Source: Pedobacter kyungheensis (GTDB lineage: Bacteria; Bacteroidota; Bacteroidia; Sphingobacteriales; Sphingobacteriaceae). Taken from it: a stretch of 64,000 bases of DNA. Numbering within the stretch: position 1 is the stretch's first letter; each line of letters opens with the position of its first letter. The notes beneath the pieces were generated by a model that saw nothing but the letters and a program-made list of their open reading frames with translations, did not search any database and was not told where the DNA came from. This document shows, in pieces, positions 42,903-51,692 of the stretch. The stretch spans positions 22,142 to 86,141 of the forward strand of contig NZ_JSYN01000021.1 of NCBI RefSeq assembly GCF_000812965.1. The letters are read 5' to 3'. The position numbers were made by a program, and so were the translations under genes.

Positions 42903-43803
42903 TTTCTGCGAGTTTTCTTACAAAATATTTTCTATATCCAGGATGTTTTTCAAACAGTGCGTTCAGAATCACTTTTTCCAGGCTGTTTGGCTTGGACTTT
43001 AATAGAATGGTATCTAAATACATGCAGTTCTCTAAAAATTCAGGGTCTGCTTCCTCAGACATCATTACTTCTTTTACCCGCCTGTCTTTGAGCTTTTTAT
43101 TCTCTTCAGCTTTTGCAAGGTGTTTTAGGTGCTCTTCAAATGAGGGCAAGTTGGGTCTTAGGTAATGTCCGAATAGTTTTTCAGCAAACGGTTTGCCTAT
43201 TTCGTTTTCACAATATACATATTCCAGTCCGCACTCTTTGAAGTCACTTTCCAACATGGTGTGTAGTGTGTAACGCTGATTATCCGCTGAAAAATCCTTA
43301 TAGTTAATAGTCGCAAAGTAACATTGAGTCAATTTGCTGGCTTTCAGAAAGTGTTTAAGAGAAAGGATGTTAATTGTGTCCCGATAACTGTCTTTCTTAT
43401 GATTTGGAGCGTAGCAGTTTAAATTTTTCTTGGCTGCCTCTATATAAATCTCGTCATTTTCACGGGCTTCTAGAATTTTTTCGCTGAACATCTGATCTAA
43501 CATAGCCACACGCTTTTCCAGTTTATCTTGTACCTTGTCAGGGGTATGAGTTGTTTTGATTGGATTTGAACTGTGGAGAATGCTCGTGAGTTCTTTGTCT
43601 TTTTCGCGAATGGAACCTAAAATTGCCTTCAGATTTATTTCTTTATTACGATTCCATTCCCGATTGATATTTTGTGTATTGACCAAAATTAATTCGCCGG
43701 TGCTTAGCCAGTATTGAATTTCTTCCAAGAGTCCAGCTTCAGCATCCAGATCTCGTTTTAATAACTCAATCCATACGCATGTATCTAGTGCCAGATGAAT
43801 CAT
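42889..43803 (-). CDS. PIN-domain ribonuclease (DUF4935-like)
   Basis: A 304-residue protein with the acidic pattern of PIN ribonucleases: D7 in ALDTCVWIE, E49 in NREWNRNK, and an Asp in KKDSYRDTINILSL, followed by FATINYKDFS which carries the last acidic position. The C-terminal 80 residues are a helical extension. PIN proteins cut RNA and act as toxins or defence effectors. It is the first gene of a two-gene operon with the 983-residue protein, and the promoter lies in 43804-43958, divergent from an HNH gene. Confidence 0.78.
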   Translation of the reverse strand: MIHLALDTCVWIELLKRDLDAEAGLLEEIQYWLSTGELILVNTQNINREWNRNKEINLKAILGSIREKDKELTSILHSSNPIKTTHTPDKVQDKLEKRVAMLDQMFSEKILEARENDEIYIEAAKKNLNCYAPNHKKDSYRDTINILSLKHFLKASKLTQCYFATINYKDFSADNQRYTLHTMLESDFKECGLEYVYCENEIGKPFAEKLFGHYLRPNLPSFEEHLKHLAKAEENKKLKDRRVKEVMMSEEADPEFLENCMYLDTILLKSKPNSLEKVILNALFEKHPGYRKYFVRKLAENGLV

Positions 43804-43958
43804 TTGAATATTTTTTAAGCGTTAAAATTGATATTTAGAGTGGTTCACTTCGATCAAAGTTACTGAAAAGTAGTTGAAAAGATACTGGCGCTTTACTTTA
43901 GAATTAAGAAATTCAGTTGTAGAGAGAACGATGCCAAGTTATCTTTATCTTTACAGGA

Positions 43959-45083
43959 ATGGCAGATAAAAAAAGCATAGAGTATTTTACATTTTCCCAA
44001 TATCGGGAGGCGCTAGAGCATTTTCAAATGCACTACGACATTCAAGATGTCATCATTACGCCCACCGAAGTGCAGCCCAAAGGGAAACCAAAGTCTGAAA
44101 GGGTGTGCCGTTTTTGCGGTAGAAAGAACGATCCCGGAGCCTTTAAAAGTGTATCACATCTGATCCCCGAAATGCTTGGTAATAAGTATCTGTTTGCAGA
44201 TTTTGAATGTGATAAATGTAACCAGCAATTGTCAAAATATGAAAACGATCTGGCCTATTTCTTAGGGATATTCAGAACTTTGTTTCGTATAAAAGGCAAA
44301 AGAGGAATTCCCACCTTTGACTCAAAATCAAATACGGTAAGGGCAAAAGATGAAGATTTTTATGGGGGCAGGGCTTTTAATATTGAAGAAACTAGCGATC
44401 AATATAAGTCGTTTAAATTTGATAAAGAGACGGGCAGCTGTACTATAACTTACAAAAAGCACGGTTACATCCCAATCAATCTGTATAAGATATTATTTAA
44501 AATTGCATTATCGGTTTTACCACAAGAAGATGCTGGTCAACATCAAAGGGCTTACCAATTTATCCTGAGCGAGCAAAAGTATGACTGGGTAGCGGGCATG
44601 TGTAAAATCGTTTATTTTGATCTGCCTTTTGATTTCCGAATGACTCTGCCCGTATGTTATCTTTTTAAGAAACGTGAGGTGCAAGCCAAACTTCCAACCC
44701 ACTTTTTCATGTTTCATTTTCAGCACATGGTGTTTCAATTCCCTTTGCATTACAATATCGAAGATATTCGTAGCGGCCTTTATCAAACTGGAGAAGTTGA
44801 TTTGCCTTTTTGTCCGCCAATACTGTACCGCGACCCCGGCACCGCTACTTGCCATTCGGAAATTCGTGATCTTTCCTCCTATGAAAAAATGGAAGAAGTG
44901 CAGCAAATGAGCTTTGGCATGGATCCCGAATATCTTACACAGCTAGGTGCAATGAATCCAGAGACTGGCGAAATTACTGGTATCGCATTTAAACCTGATG
45001 AGATCGTAAGGATGGTCATCTATGAGGGGGACGAAAAACCTGAATTTCCAAAATTCAACGGTAGGAAAGAATCTGGCTCCTGA
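43959..45083 (+). CDS. HNH/zinc-finger-type endonuclease-like protein, first gene of a three-gene cassette
   Basis: A 374-residue paralog of the protein at 15605-16591. The core is C50-x2-C53, H67 within SHLIPEMLGNK, and C84-x2-C87 within ECDKCNQQLSKYEND. The two proteins also share the following RIKGKRGIPTF stretch (RGKKGYPKY in the other). The remainder is a beta-rich region. A RusA-like nuclease gene and an ART-fold gene follow closely, so it is likely one of three effectors or processing factors in a cassette. Confidence 0.65.
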   Translation: MADKKSIEYFTFSQYREALEHFQMHYDIQDVIITPTEVQPKGKPKSERVCRFCGRKNDPGAFKSVSHLIPEMLGNKYLFADFECDKCNQQLSKYENDLAYFLGIFRTLFRIKGKRGIPTFDSKSNTVRAKDEDFYGGRAFNIEETSDQYKSFKFDKETGSCTITYKKHGYIPINLYKILFKIALSVLPQEDAGQHQRAYQFILSEQKYDWVAGMCKIVYFDLPFDFRMTLPVCYLFKKREVQAKLPTHFFMFHFQHMVFQFPLHYNIEDIRSGLYQTGEVDLPFCPPILYRDPGTATCHSEIRDLSSYEKMEEVQQMSFGMDPEYLTQLGAMNPETGEITGIAFKPDEIVRMVIYEGDEKPEFPKFNGRKESGS

Positions 45084-45146
45084 TGATTTTTCAATTTCTA
45101 TTCCTCAGATTAAAACTCAAACTAAACAAAGAACTTATTTAATACA

Positions 45147-45722
45147 ATGAAGAAAAAGCAGTTAGATCAATACAAAATGCAAATGAAGCAATATGCCAAT
45201 GACGATGGTAATTATTCCATTTACCAGAATCCAGCTATCGATCATTTAATAAGTTTGATGCTTAGTTCACCGGTGCCAACCAAACAGGACAAGTTTGTAC
45301 CGCTTAAAGCGTTTGTTAAAAACGAAGATGGGACAGAAACCCCTGTTGTCAACATGTACCAGAAATCGGAAGATAGTGATACGATTAAACGGTTTACAGA
45401 ATATGTCAAAGATGCTGCGAAGAACATTTTTACTGAAGAAAACCGTATAAGAAGGCCAGAGCAGGTTGAGGTAATGATAAATGTAAGCACTTTAAAGGGT
45501 AGGTACAATGAAGTAGATGTCGATAATTTGGCAAAATGCGTTCTGGATGCGCTGAATGGGGTGGCCTTTGATGATGATTCTCAAGTATCAACTTTGATTT
45601 CTCAAAAGATTGTTCACCCAATGGAAGTTGACGGTTTACTTATTGGAATTACAAAAATAACACCGACCCGGCGCGGCATTTTTGGTGATCCGGCACTTTA
45701 CAGTTTTGAGAAATGGAAATAA
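45147..45722 (+). CDS. RusA-like Holliday-junction resolvase
   Basis: A 191-residue endonuclease. The C-terminal half has the RusA metal-binding pattern: DVDNLAKCVLDALNG near residues 125-139, then DDDSQV near 141-147 and the closing ISQKI strand. The N-terminal half is an extra domain absent in phage RusA (about 120 residues). RusA resolves four-way junctions; on a mobile island it may process DNA or act as an effector. Its stop is one base from the start of the next gene. Confidence 0.78.
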   Translation: MKKKQLDQYKMQMKQYANDDGNYSIYQNPAIDHLISLMLSSPVPTKQDKFVPLKAFVKNEDGTETPVVNMYQKSEDSDTIKRFTEYVKDAAKNIFTEENRIRRPEQVEVMINVSTLKGRYNEVDVDNLAKCVLDALNGVAFDDDSQVSTLISQKIVHPMEVDGLLIGITKITPTRRGIFGDPALYSFEKWK

Positions 45723-45723
45723 T

Positions 45724-46446
45724 ATGATGAGTCAAAAATACCCGCACGCCACCTGGAACGGATATAGTTATTGGCATGGTACTTCAACAGTGTTCTTAAA
45801 TTCGATACGCGAAACTGGTCTGGGAGCAATAAATCCCAGCAAAGACTGGCGATTGTTGGATCTTTTGAAATTCCTATATGATAACATTATCAGCCTTAAA
45901 ATCGAAAGCAAAGTATTTGACATTCACCGGGCATCTATCACTGCAACTATAGCGCAAGGTACACTTGATATTGATGGACTAAAATTAAATTTTCAGCATG
46001 ACGGTGTATATGTTTCTGCCAGTACTATTCGCGCAGCTACTTATGCCTGCGAAAATCATGTCGGCAGCGAACTGTTAGAGAAATGCATGGTTCTTTTGAG
46101 TATACTGATTTCTACCGGAAATGAGCCAAAGATCCCCAAGGAACTGGACGTTTTGAACATACGTCAGTATTTAGAGGTGCCTGCTAAACCAGTAATGATT
46201 GAGATCAGGGAGATTGCTGACTCAGATTTGAGCTTCGAAGATGGAACTGACGCAACTGAAAAGCTTAACGAATTGCGAAACATTTTTCCAACATTGCCCA
46301 TTGCTCAACAGTTTGAAAGGCTTCAGTTTTATAATTTTCGTTTGCTTAGGCCAGTATCACCTGAACAACTTCATATCTATGAAGTTGATTTTGAAGGCGC
46401 TGTACGAACAAGAGATTTTCAGTTTTATCTCTCCCGAATTCGCTAA
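45724..46446 (+). CDS. ADP-ribosyltransferase-fold protein
   Basis: A 240-residue protein with the marks of the ART/PARP/KptA fold. H18 lies in YWHGTSTVFLNSIRETGLG, the typical H-G-T-s...sI...GL motif; Y96 lies in DGVYVSASTIRAATYA, the G-x-Y...A...YA motif. A late strand IYEVDFEG follows. This suggests NAD-dependent modification of nucleic acid or protein, similar in layout to DarT-like toxins or tRNA 2'-phosphotransferases. Start at ATG 45724 (just after the RusA stop) fits better than 45682. Effector role inferred. Confidence 0.6.
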   Translation: MMSQKYPHATWNGYSYWHGTSTVFLNSIRETGLGAINPSKDWRLLDLLKFLYDNIISLKIESKVFDIHRASITATIAQGTLDIDGLKLNFQHDGVYVSASTIRAATYACENHVGSELLEKCMVLLSILISTGNEPKIPKELDVLNIRQYLEVPAKPVMIEIREIADSDLSFEDGTDATEKLNELRNIFPTLPIAQQFERLQFYNFRLLRPVSPEQLHIYEVDFEGAVRTRDFQFYLSRIR

Positions 46447-46733
46447 TCAATATGTGTAAAGCAATTGGGGCCATTATACGAGCTGGAACCTAATTTTATA
46501 AATCATAAAGACCTGGTCGCATGGAAATCTTCCAGTTTTAGATAGTGGATTGTTGTTATCCCTTATAAAAATTCTTAACTTTAAGTACATCAGATTATCT
46601 AGCCAACATTGCAGGTATCCGACCAGCATTGCAAATTTGATGAATATTATTAGCATCGGAAACTTGCAGTCATCAGAAAATGGAATCACTTCAAAGCAGG
46701 TAATGCCAATATAAAGGCATAAATTTCAATGTT

Positions 46734-46970
46734 ATGATTAATATACACCCTGAAAGAAGAAACGTAACTCCGGAAATGGCTGTGCGGATACTAAAACGTT
46801 ACGGTCGGAAAATTAGTCTCAAGGAAGCAAGGCTGATGATGGATTTTATGTATAATTTGGCAATTCTTTCTCTTAATCAGGTGATTAATGATGAAAGAAT
46901 GAGGAGGCTATGGGAGGATAGACGACAGAATGAACTTGTTGAGCGGTTTAAAGGGAAAAAGGTGATGTGA
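46734..46970 (+). CDS. Small basic helical protein, ICE-type
   Basis: A 78-residue protein with MAVRILKRYGRKISLKEARLMMDFMYNLAILSLNQ, an amphipathic helix pair that occurs in small proteins on Bacteroidetes mobile elements. The fold may be HTH-like; function unknown. It stands alone about 290 bases after the ART gene, a stretch with no other supported gene. Confidence 0.55.
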   Translation: MINIHPERRNVTPEMAVRILKRYGRKISLKEARLMMDFMYNLAILSLNQVINDERMRRLWEDRRQNELVERFKGKKVM

Positions 46971-47095
46971 AAAGCTAGCATAATATTATCGGTTTTTTCT
47001 CCAGGGTTTCTGTAAGGAAATATGAAGGATCATTAAAAAACAAAGCCTGGCTATTGCTCGGTTTTCTTATATCACATAATATATTTTCTAATTAA

Positions 47096-47764
47096 CTATC
47101 TGGATTTATAGGCCTCTTGTCTCAACTTATCAATCTCGAAAAATTGAAATTCATCGATTAAGTTATGTAATTCCTGATCAGATAAACTGTTGACCTTGGC
47201 AATCAATTTACCCATATCTTCTTTAAAGAGCGTAATATAATTGAGTGCAATATGGTAATCAGCTTTTGTAAATGAAGAGGGATCAAGTATGCCATCTTTA
47301 AAGTCCACATAAAAAGTTTGTTGTTTCAAATCATCAGCTCTTTTCCACCAATTATAGTTTCCGTAAGCACTAACACTACGGCTTAATAGTATCTGGATAT
47401 TTTTTAATAGGCTATCTCCCTTGGACCTAGTGGGTAGGGTAGAGTTAAAAACAAAAAGATAAACTGAGAAAAAATCTTTTAACAGTTCGTGCCTAACCTT
47501 ATGGTTATAAAAAAGCTTGGTGAACCATGGTAATTGTTTCAGGTTAATATTTCGGCTCATCAATAGGCACCAAAACGATTTGACTAATTCCTCTGATCCC
47601 AGTATTAAGTGGGAAATTGCATTTTGAGACTGGTCATTTTGGGCCAATATATCTGCACATAAAAAGTGTCGCTTTGCATTTTTGATCACTATGGGAACGA
47701 TATCAGTATATTCTCTGGGCGTCAAGGAAGTCCAGCTTCTAACAGGTTGACTTTTGGGATTCAC
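47096..47764 (-). CDS. AbiV-family abortive infection protein
   Basis: A 222-residue helical protein. The motif SHLILGSEELVKSFWCLL and the later FYNHKVRHELL and QTFYVDFKDGILDPSSF segments match the AbiV (HEPN_AbiV) family, which causes abortive infection against phage, possibly by arresting translation. It is on the minus strand, 75 bases from a downstream run of two membrane proteins and a Schlafen protein, with which it may form a defence cluster. Confidence 0.8.
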   Translation of the reverse strand: MNPKSQPVRSWTSLTPREYTDIVPIVIKNAKRHFLCADILAQNDQSQNAISHLILGSEELVKSFWCLLMSRNINLKQLPWFTKLFYNHKVRHELLKDFFSVYLFVFNSTLPTRSKGDSLLKNIQILLSRSVSAYGNYNWWKRADDLKQQTFYVDFKDGILDPSSFTKADYHIALNYITLFKEDMGKLIAKVNSLSDQELHNLIDEFQFFEIDKLRQEAYKSR

Positions 47765-47839
47765 GTTAAAGATAGGTTAGTTGTTTATTCTGGCATGAAA
47801 AGCCCAAAAATGGTAGACATGTCACTTGTACCAATTGGG

Positions 47840-48337
47840 TTATTCTTTTGTGTCGGATAGGTGCTTATTAACATCCAAAGTCAATCGATCAATCAAGACT
47901 TCTAAACTTTTTGCTTTCTGATCACTCTCCATATCATCTGTAATTTTAAGTGCTAGGCTAATGTTCTGTGTAAGCACAAGTTTTTGGTGATATTGAGACA
48001 TTTTTAAAATTGTGCGGTTATAGAAATAAAAGAATATCGCGGCAATAAACTCACTTAAGACACCAGCAGCAGTTGTCACATACGCAGGTTCAGCTTTACC
48101 AAGGTACATCATAATTATCCCTGAAACGACAATTAATAGGCCTATGATCGCAGCAAATGCTGAAAGTCTGAAACTCTTATCAGCCTGCTCCTGGGTTTGG
48201 AGGTAATATTGGTCCAGATATTTGAAATTAATTTGAACAAGTTTGGTAAAAAAGTTTTCTTCTATGTTTTCTTGTAATTCATCTGCGCCAGCCTTGACTA
48301 AATCCAATTCCAATCTTCTGAGCCTTGCGAAGAACAT
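47840..48337 (-). CDS. Two-membrane-segment protein (TRADD-N-associated membrane domain type)
   Basis: A 165-residue protein. After an N-terminal helix it holds the conserved FKYLDQYYLQTQEQADKSFR block, two membrane segments (AFAAIIGLLIVVSGIIMMYL and a second at GVLSEFIAAIFFYFY), and a C-terminal helix MSQYHQKLVLTQN. This fits the domain described next to TRADD-N modules and in STAND-type conflict systems. It probably sits in the inner membrane as an effector or anchor. Confidence 0.7.
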   Translation of the reverse strand: MFFARLRRLELDLVKAGADELQENIEENFFTKLVQINFKYLDQYYLQTQEQADKSFRLSAFAAIIGLLIVVSGIIMMYLGKAEPAYVTTAAGVLSEFIAAIFFYFYNRTILKMSQYHQKLVLTQNISLALKITDDMESDQKAKSLEVLIDRLTLDVNKHLSDTKE

Positions 48338-48351
48338 AAACCGAAAGGCGC

Positions 48352-48639
48352 CTACAAATAGGCGTATATAAAATTTCCGCCAAATGCCCCGAGAATAAAA
48401 TTTATCAAAATCTTAGACGGTTCATAATCCTCTGAACTTAACGGTAGCTTCATGATATATATAAACGCTGCTCCGAATGTCGACGCGATTAACCAGCCAT
48501 ACCATGTGAAGTTAAATGTTCTAATTTGCTGCAGAAGATGTTCCTTTCTCTTTTTAATCGAGGCAATACTTTCTCCTATTTCTTCTTCCTTAGACTTTGT
48601 TGAGTCAGTTGATACAAGGTTGTCTTTTTGAGCGTTCAT
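48352..48639 (-). CDS. Small two-segment membrane protein
   Basis: A 95-residue protein with a charged helical N-terminus (TKSKEEEIGESIASIKKRKEHLL) and two hydrophobic segments. It ends 14 bases before the start of the TRADD-N-type membrane protein on the same strand, so the two are likely co-transcribed and may form a pore or anchor together. Unrecognised. Confidence 0.55.
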   Translation of the reverse strand: MNAQKDNLVSTDSTKSKEEEIGESIASIKKRKEHLLQQIRTFNFTWYGWLIASTFGAAFIYIMKLPLSSEDYEPSKILINFILGAFGGNFIYAYL

Positions 48640-48725
48640 TTTTTCTGTTAGTTTGGTTTGTTTGGAAGACCGTGATTGAAATTATGTAAAGTTAACAATG
48701 TTATGCTAATACTCGATTTTTGACC

Positions 48726-49730
48726 TTAACCAAAATTGAAGTCTAGCTCTTTAATCAATGGCGCTCCCTTAAAAGCATCGCTTCGTAAAATTAGTTTACC
48801 CTTGATATATTTAGTGAATTCCGGGATTATAATCAAATCTGAAAGAAAAATATCGCCATCTGAATCATACTGTGGAATAGTTACAGCACCATTGCTATTA
48901 GCCCTTCTAGTTCTTTTAATTACATATTCACTATCCTCTTTTTTTAGTTCCACATGTAAATTCGGCATATATACACTTGGCAAATCCGTAAAGCCAAATA
49001 GGTTACTGTTTCTTTTGTTTCTTTGCCGATGAACAAATTCCTGGTGTATTAGATCCTCGGCAATGATCAGTGAGGCGCCCTTAGCATCAATTCTAAGTTC
49101 AACATCTAGGTGGATTTGCTCAGAGGATTGGTTACTGACTTTAAAGTCTAGGAAGTTCTTTCCTCTAATTTCACTATTAGTAGAATTTCCAATATAGGTT
49201 TCAATTTCTATGAAATCTTTCTTGTCGGGTGCATCAAGTCTGGATTTATAGATGCGTTCGAAATCTTTTCTTTCCATTTTTTTTGTGCCGCTGCCCAACC
49301 GGATATAACCATCACCTGTCCTAAAGCCAGATGGTTTTCCAGTTTCGGCCATAAAAAAATCTTTTTTGAACAAATAAGGCCTTTCATTATTATCATATAT
49401 CCTAAAATAGGCAAGTTGATGATTCTGGTAGGCAAACGAACGGTATTCGAAATTAATGTTTGGCTCAATGTAGCTATTTAGAAACTGCTGATAATCTGCT
49501 TCGCTGACTAATTCCTCAATGTTAATGAAACCTTCAGCAGTACCTCCATTCTCGGAGATGCCAATGATAATGTATTTGTCCTCCTCGGCTTGACCATTGG
49601 CCATCGCAGATAAGTCCTTTAAAAACTCTCCTTTATGTTTGGCACTTCCAAGCGGGTATTGGACACGTTTAAAATCTAAACGTGAATTTTCCGATTCATA
49701 TTCAATGAGTTGTATTACTTTTTCCAGCAT
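48726..49730 (-). CDS. Schlafen AlbA_2-domain protein
   Basis: A 334-residue protein. The first 130 residues are an AlbA_2 domain (YESENSRLDFKRVQYP; GEFLKDLSAMANG; DKYIIIGISENGG), as in Schlafen-type proteins, some of which cut tRNA in defence. The C-terminal about 170 residues are beta-rich with FRTGDGYIRLGSGTKKM at the boundary. It lies 86 bases upstream of the small membrane-protein pair, on the same strand. Confidence 0.8.
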   Translation of the reverse strand: MLEKVIQLIEYESENSRLDFKRVQYPLGSAKHKGEFLKDLSAMANGQAEEDKYIIIGISENGGTAEGFINIEELVSEADYQQFLNSYIEPNINFEYRSFAYQNHQLAYFRIYDNNERPYLFKKDFFMAETGKPSGFRTGDGYIRLGSGTKKMERKDFERIYKSRLDAPDKKDFIEIETYIGNSTNSEIRGKNFLDFKVSNQSSEQIHLDVELRIDAKGASLIIAEDLIHQEFVHRQRNKRNSNLFGFTDLPSVYMPNLHVELKKEDSEYVIKRTRRANSNGAVTIPQYDSDGDIFLSDLIIIPEFTKYIKGKLILRSDAFKGAPLIKELDFNFG

Positions 49731-50289
49731 GTTTTATCTATAATTATCCTCAAATACTCGCTTACTTCCACCTTTGCAGTTCTGTACCACCTGGTACTGA
49801 GGAAAGGCCTTATTGATGTAGGTTTTGTCTGGAACCTTATTATTGTGAATTATTTTTTTATCCATAGAACGTCAGGTACCACTAAGTTACTCAATAATGT
49901 GCTGGAATGGAAAGAGCTAAGACTTCCAGTGGTATTTCAAGACTTCAATTGATTGAAAATTAAATTCGGGGGGGGGCTTTTATTTACCCCCCCGAATTTC
50001 ACTAGTAGTCATAAAGCTATTTTCTTTGTCGATTTTAGCGAGTCTCTAGTAGGTATTAGTATGGCTTTTTTTCATAAAAATACTATGCTAGAGGCGGCTA
50101 ACATTTGCTGAATCGAAGATCTAATTAAAACAAAACAGCATTTGCTTAGCAAATTAAGCTGTTTTTAACCTTTCTTTTTTTTCCATGTTCGTTTATATTT
50201 TAAAGTGAAGTCCCTACTAAGAGGTTCCTGAGAAACAAGTTCGCTTAGTCGAGCAATTTTTTTTAAATCTTCTACGAATTTATTTGAGT
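49731..50289. other. Non-coding stretch with a G/C-homopolymer hairpin
   Basis: No gene is supported here. A 13-pair perfect hairpin (AAATTCGGGGGGG at 49962-49974 with CCCCCCCGAATTT at 49987-49999, 12-base loop) stands out. It has no downstream T-run on either strand, so it is unlikely to be a normal terminator. The rest is AT-rich. Confidence 0.5.
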
Positions 50290-50735
50290 TCAGTTCGAAA
50301 GGGAGCACATCGAAAGCTCCAGAGAAATCTGGAGCTTTTTTGTTTTGCTGATTTTCTTTGGCAAAATTGATAGCCTGAATGCTGGATCAAGCGGAAAAGT
50401 TGGGGGGCGATGTAATTCGCCGTCAAAAATCCATTTTTCGTAATATATCGAACCGGTAATTGCTCGTTTTACATCAGAATCTGCGTTTAAATAGAATTCA
50501 GGCAGGTTTTTAAGGTTTATTAATGCTAAGTCTGCCAAATCCTCAATATCCAGGTCTTGGTTTACCTGCTGGCTCAATTCCTTTAGTTCCGCTTCAAACC
50601 TTAAAATAGCATTTTCGCATTCTTTTTTGATCTGCTGATATTCTTCTGTCGATATGGTGCGTATTTCAATGAAACTATCCACCTCGTTTCAGGCTAAACT
50701 TTCCACATGAGATGATCGTGAGTTCGCCGTATCTA
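50290..50735 (-). pseudogene. Serine recombinase C-terminal remnant
   Basis: The minus-strand frame 50682-50290 (130 residues, GTG) reads a C-terminal coiled-coil and tail of a large serine recombinase: TEEYQQIKKECENAILRFEAELKELS, ALINLKNLPEFYLNADSDVKRAITGSIYYEKWIFDG. Just upstream a TGA cuts the frame, but the next frame reads SCGKFSLKR at about 50693-50730, which fits the Cys-rich end of the preceding zinc region. A frameshift near 50690 therefore splits a decayed gene; the catalytic N-terminal domain is absent. A hairpin with T-run at 50313-50341 lies inside the 3' end. Confidence 0.7.
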
Positions 50736-51229
50736 TTGAGTTTTGTTATCTCCGCGATATTTTATATTCAATAGGGCGGACTTCATGTTAGTCTTTTGCA
50801 GCACTCAAGCCTTGACTTGAGTGGTTCTTGATGGTACCTCACTCAAAAGCATTGGAGTTCGTCTTATTGGTTTCTCACCAATCTGGTTTCCACTTGCTTT
50901 TAGGTTACATCGTTTTACATAAAATTACCGTTTATGAAAACGAACAAATTAACCGCCATCAATTGTGATCACTTCAAGGAATTGATAAAAGATTATTCCC
51001 TACAAAATATAAACCGGAGCGTATGTACGCAAATGAAAAGTTTCCTTTTGACTGGCTGTATGCTATTAAGCCAAAGAATCCTGTTTGAGGGGTGGCAGGG
51101 CAGGCGGGACCTAAATGGTTAATGATTTTTATGGGTTCTTTAATAATGCAGCCCGCCCTGTTTTTTTGTTTTTGGGCTTTAGCTGCTAGCGCTATAAAAA
51201 AATCATTAAAGCTTTTTGACATCGATTCA
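50736..51229. other. Mostly non-coding stretch with one doubtful small frame
   Basis: Contains inverted repeats CTATTGA/TCAATAG at about 50733 and 50770, and a hairpin CACTCAAG/CTTGAGTG at 50802-50823. A frame at 50934-51122 (62 residues, starting MKTNKLTAINCDHFKELI) has no recognisable motif and may be a remnant or chance. No promoter is certain. Confidence 0.4.
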
Positions 51230-51505
51230 ATGAGTTCACCTTTATATCTTTCTGGAAAACCTGCTTTAAAATCAGCCCAACAGGTGCTTGAGGTATTTTG
51301 TGAAAGTTATAGTTTAGAAAAGGTGAAACTTGTGCTGCTGGAGGTGTTTCAGGGATATGCCTTGAATGATAAAAAAGGTTTTCTGGAACTGGGTATCAGT
51401 GAACAGGAGGTGGGTGAGGTTTTCGATGGGCTGATCGAACTGGTCGGAGCGGTACGGACGTTGGTTGAGCAGGGTGAAACTGATGGGCTTGGTTCGGAGG
51501 TTTAA
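51230..51505 (+). CDS. Small helical protein upstream of the SusC/D-type locus
   Basis: A 91-residue, Glu/Leu-rich helical protein (SAQQVLEVFCESYSLEKVKLVLLEVFQGYAL). ATG 51230 gives a soluble form; ATG 51122 would add a membrane-like stretch. Unrecognised, but it precedes the TlpA-SusC-SusD genes and lies on the same strand. A 36-residue frame at 51557-51667 between them (hydrophobic start MKLKLCFLLLLRP) is too short to judge. Confidence 0.5.
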   Translation: MSSPLYLSGKPALKSAQQVLEVFCESYSLEKVKLVLLEVFQGYALNDKKGFLELGISEQEVGEVFDGLIELVGAVRTLVEQGETDGLGSEV

Positions 51506-51692
51506 GGACAGGTTACAGTTTAATTTCTAATTTTTTTACGGTTTAAATCAATCAAAATGAAGCTGAAATTATGCTTCCTGCTATTGCTACGCCCATTTTT
51601 TTTGGAACTGTGTGTCCGGAATAATGATGTTTTGTGGTGGTTTTCTTTGGGGAACCTGGATGGCTGATCGGTAACCGTTAATTCAACTAATC

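Noticed and set aside
46474..46689. 71-codon minus-strand frame after the ART gene
   Set aside because: No motif, no start context and AT-rich low-complexity translation; treated as chance.
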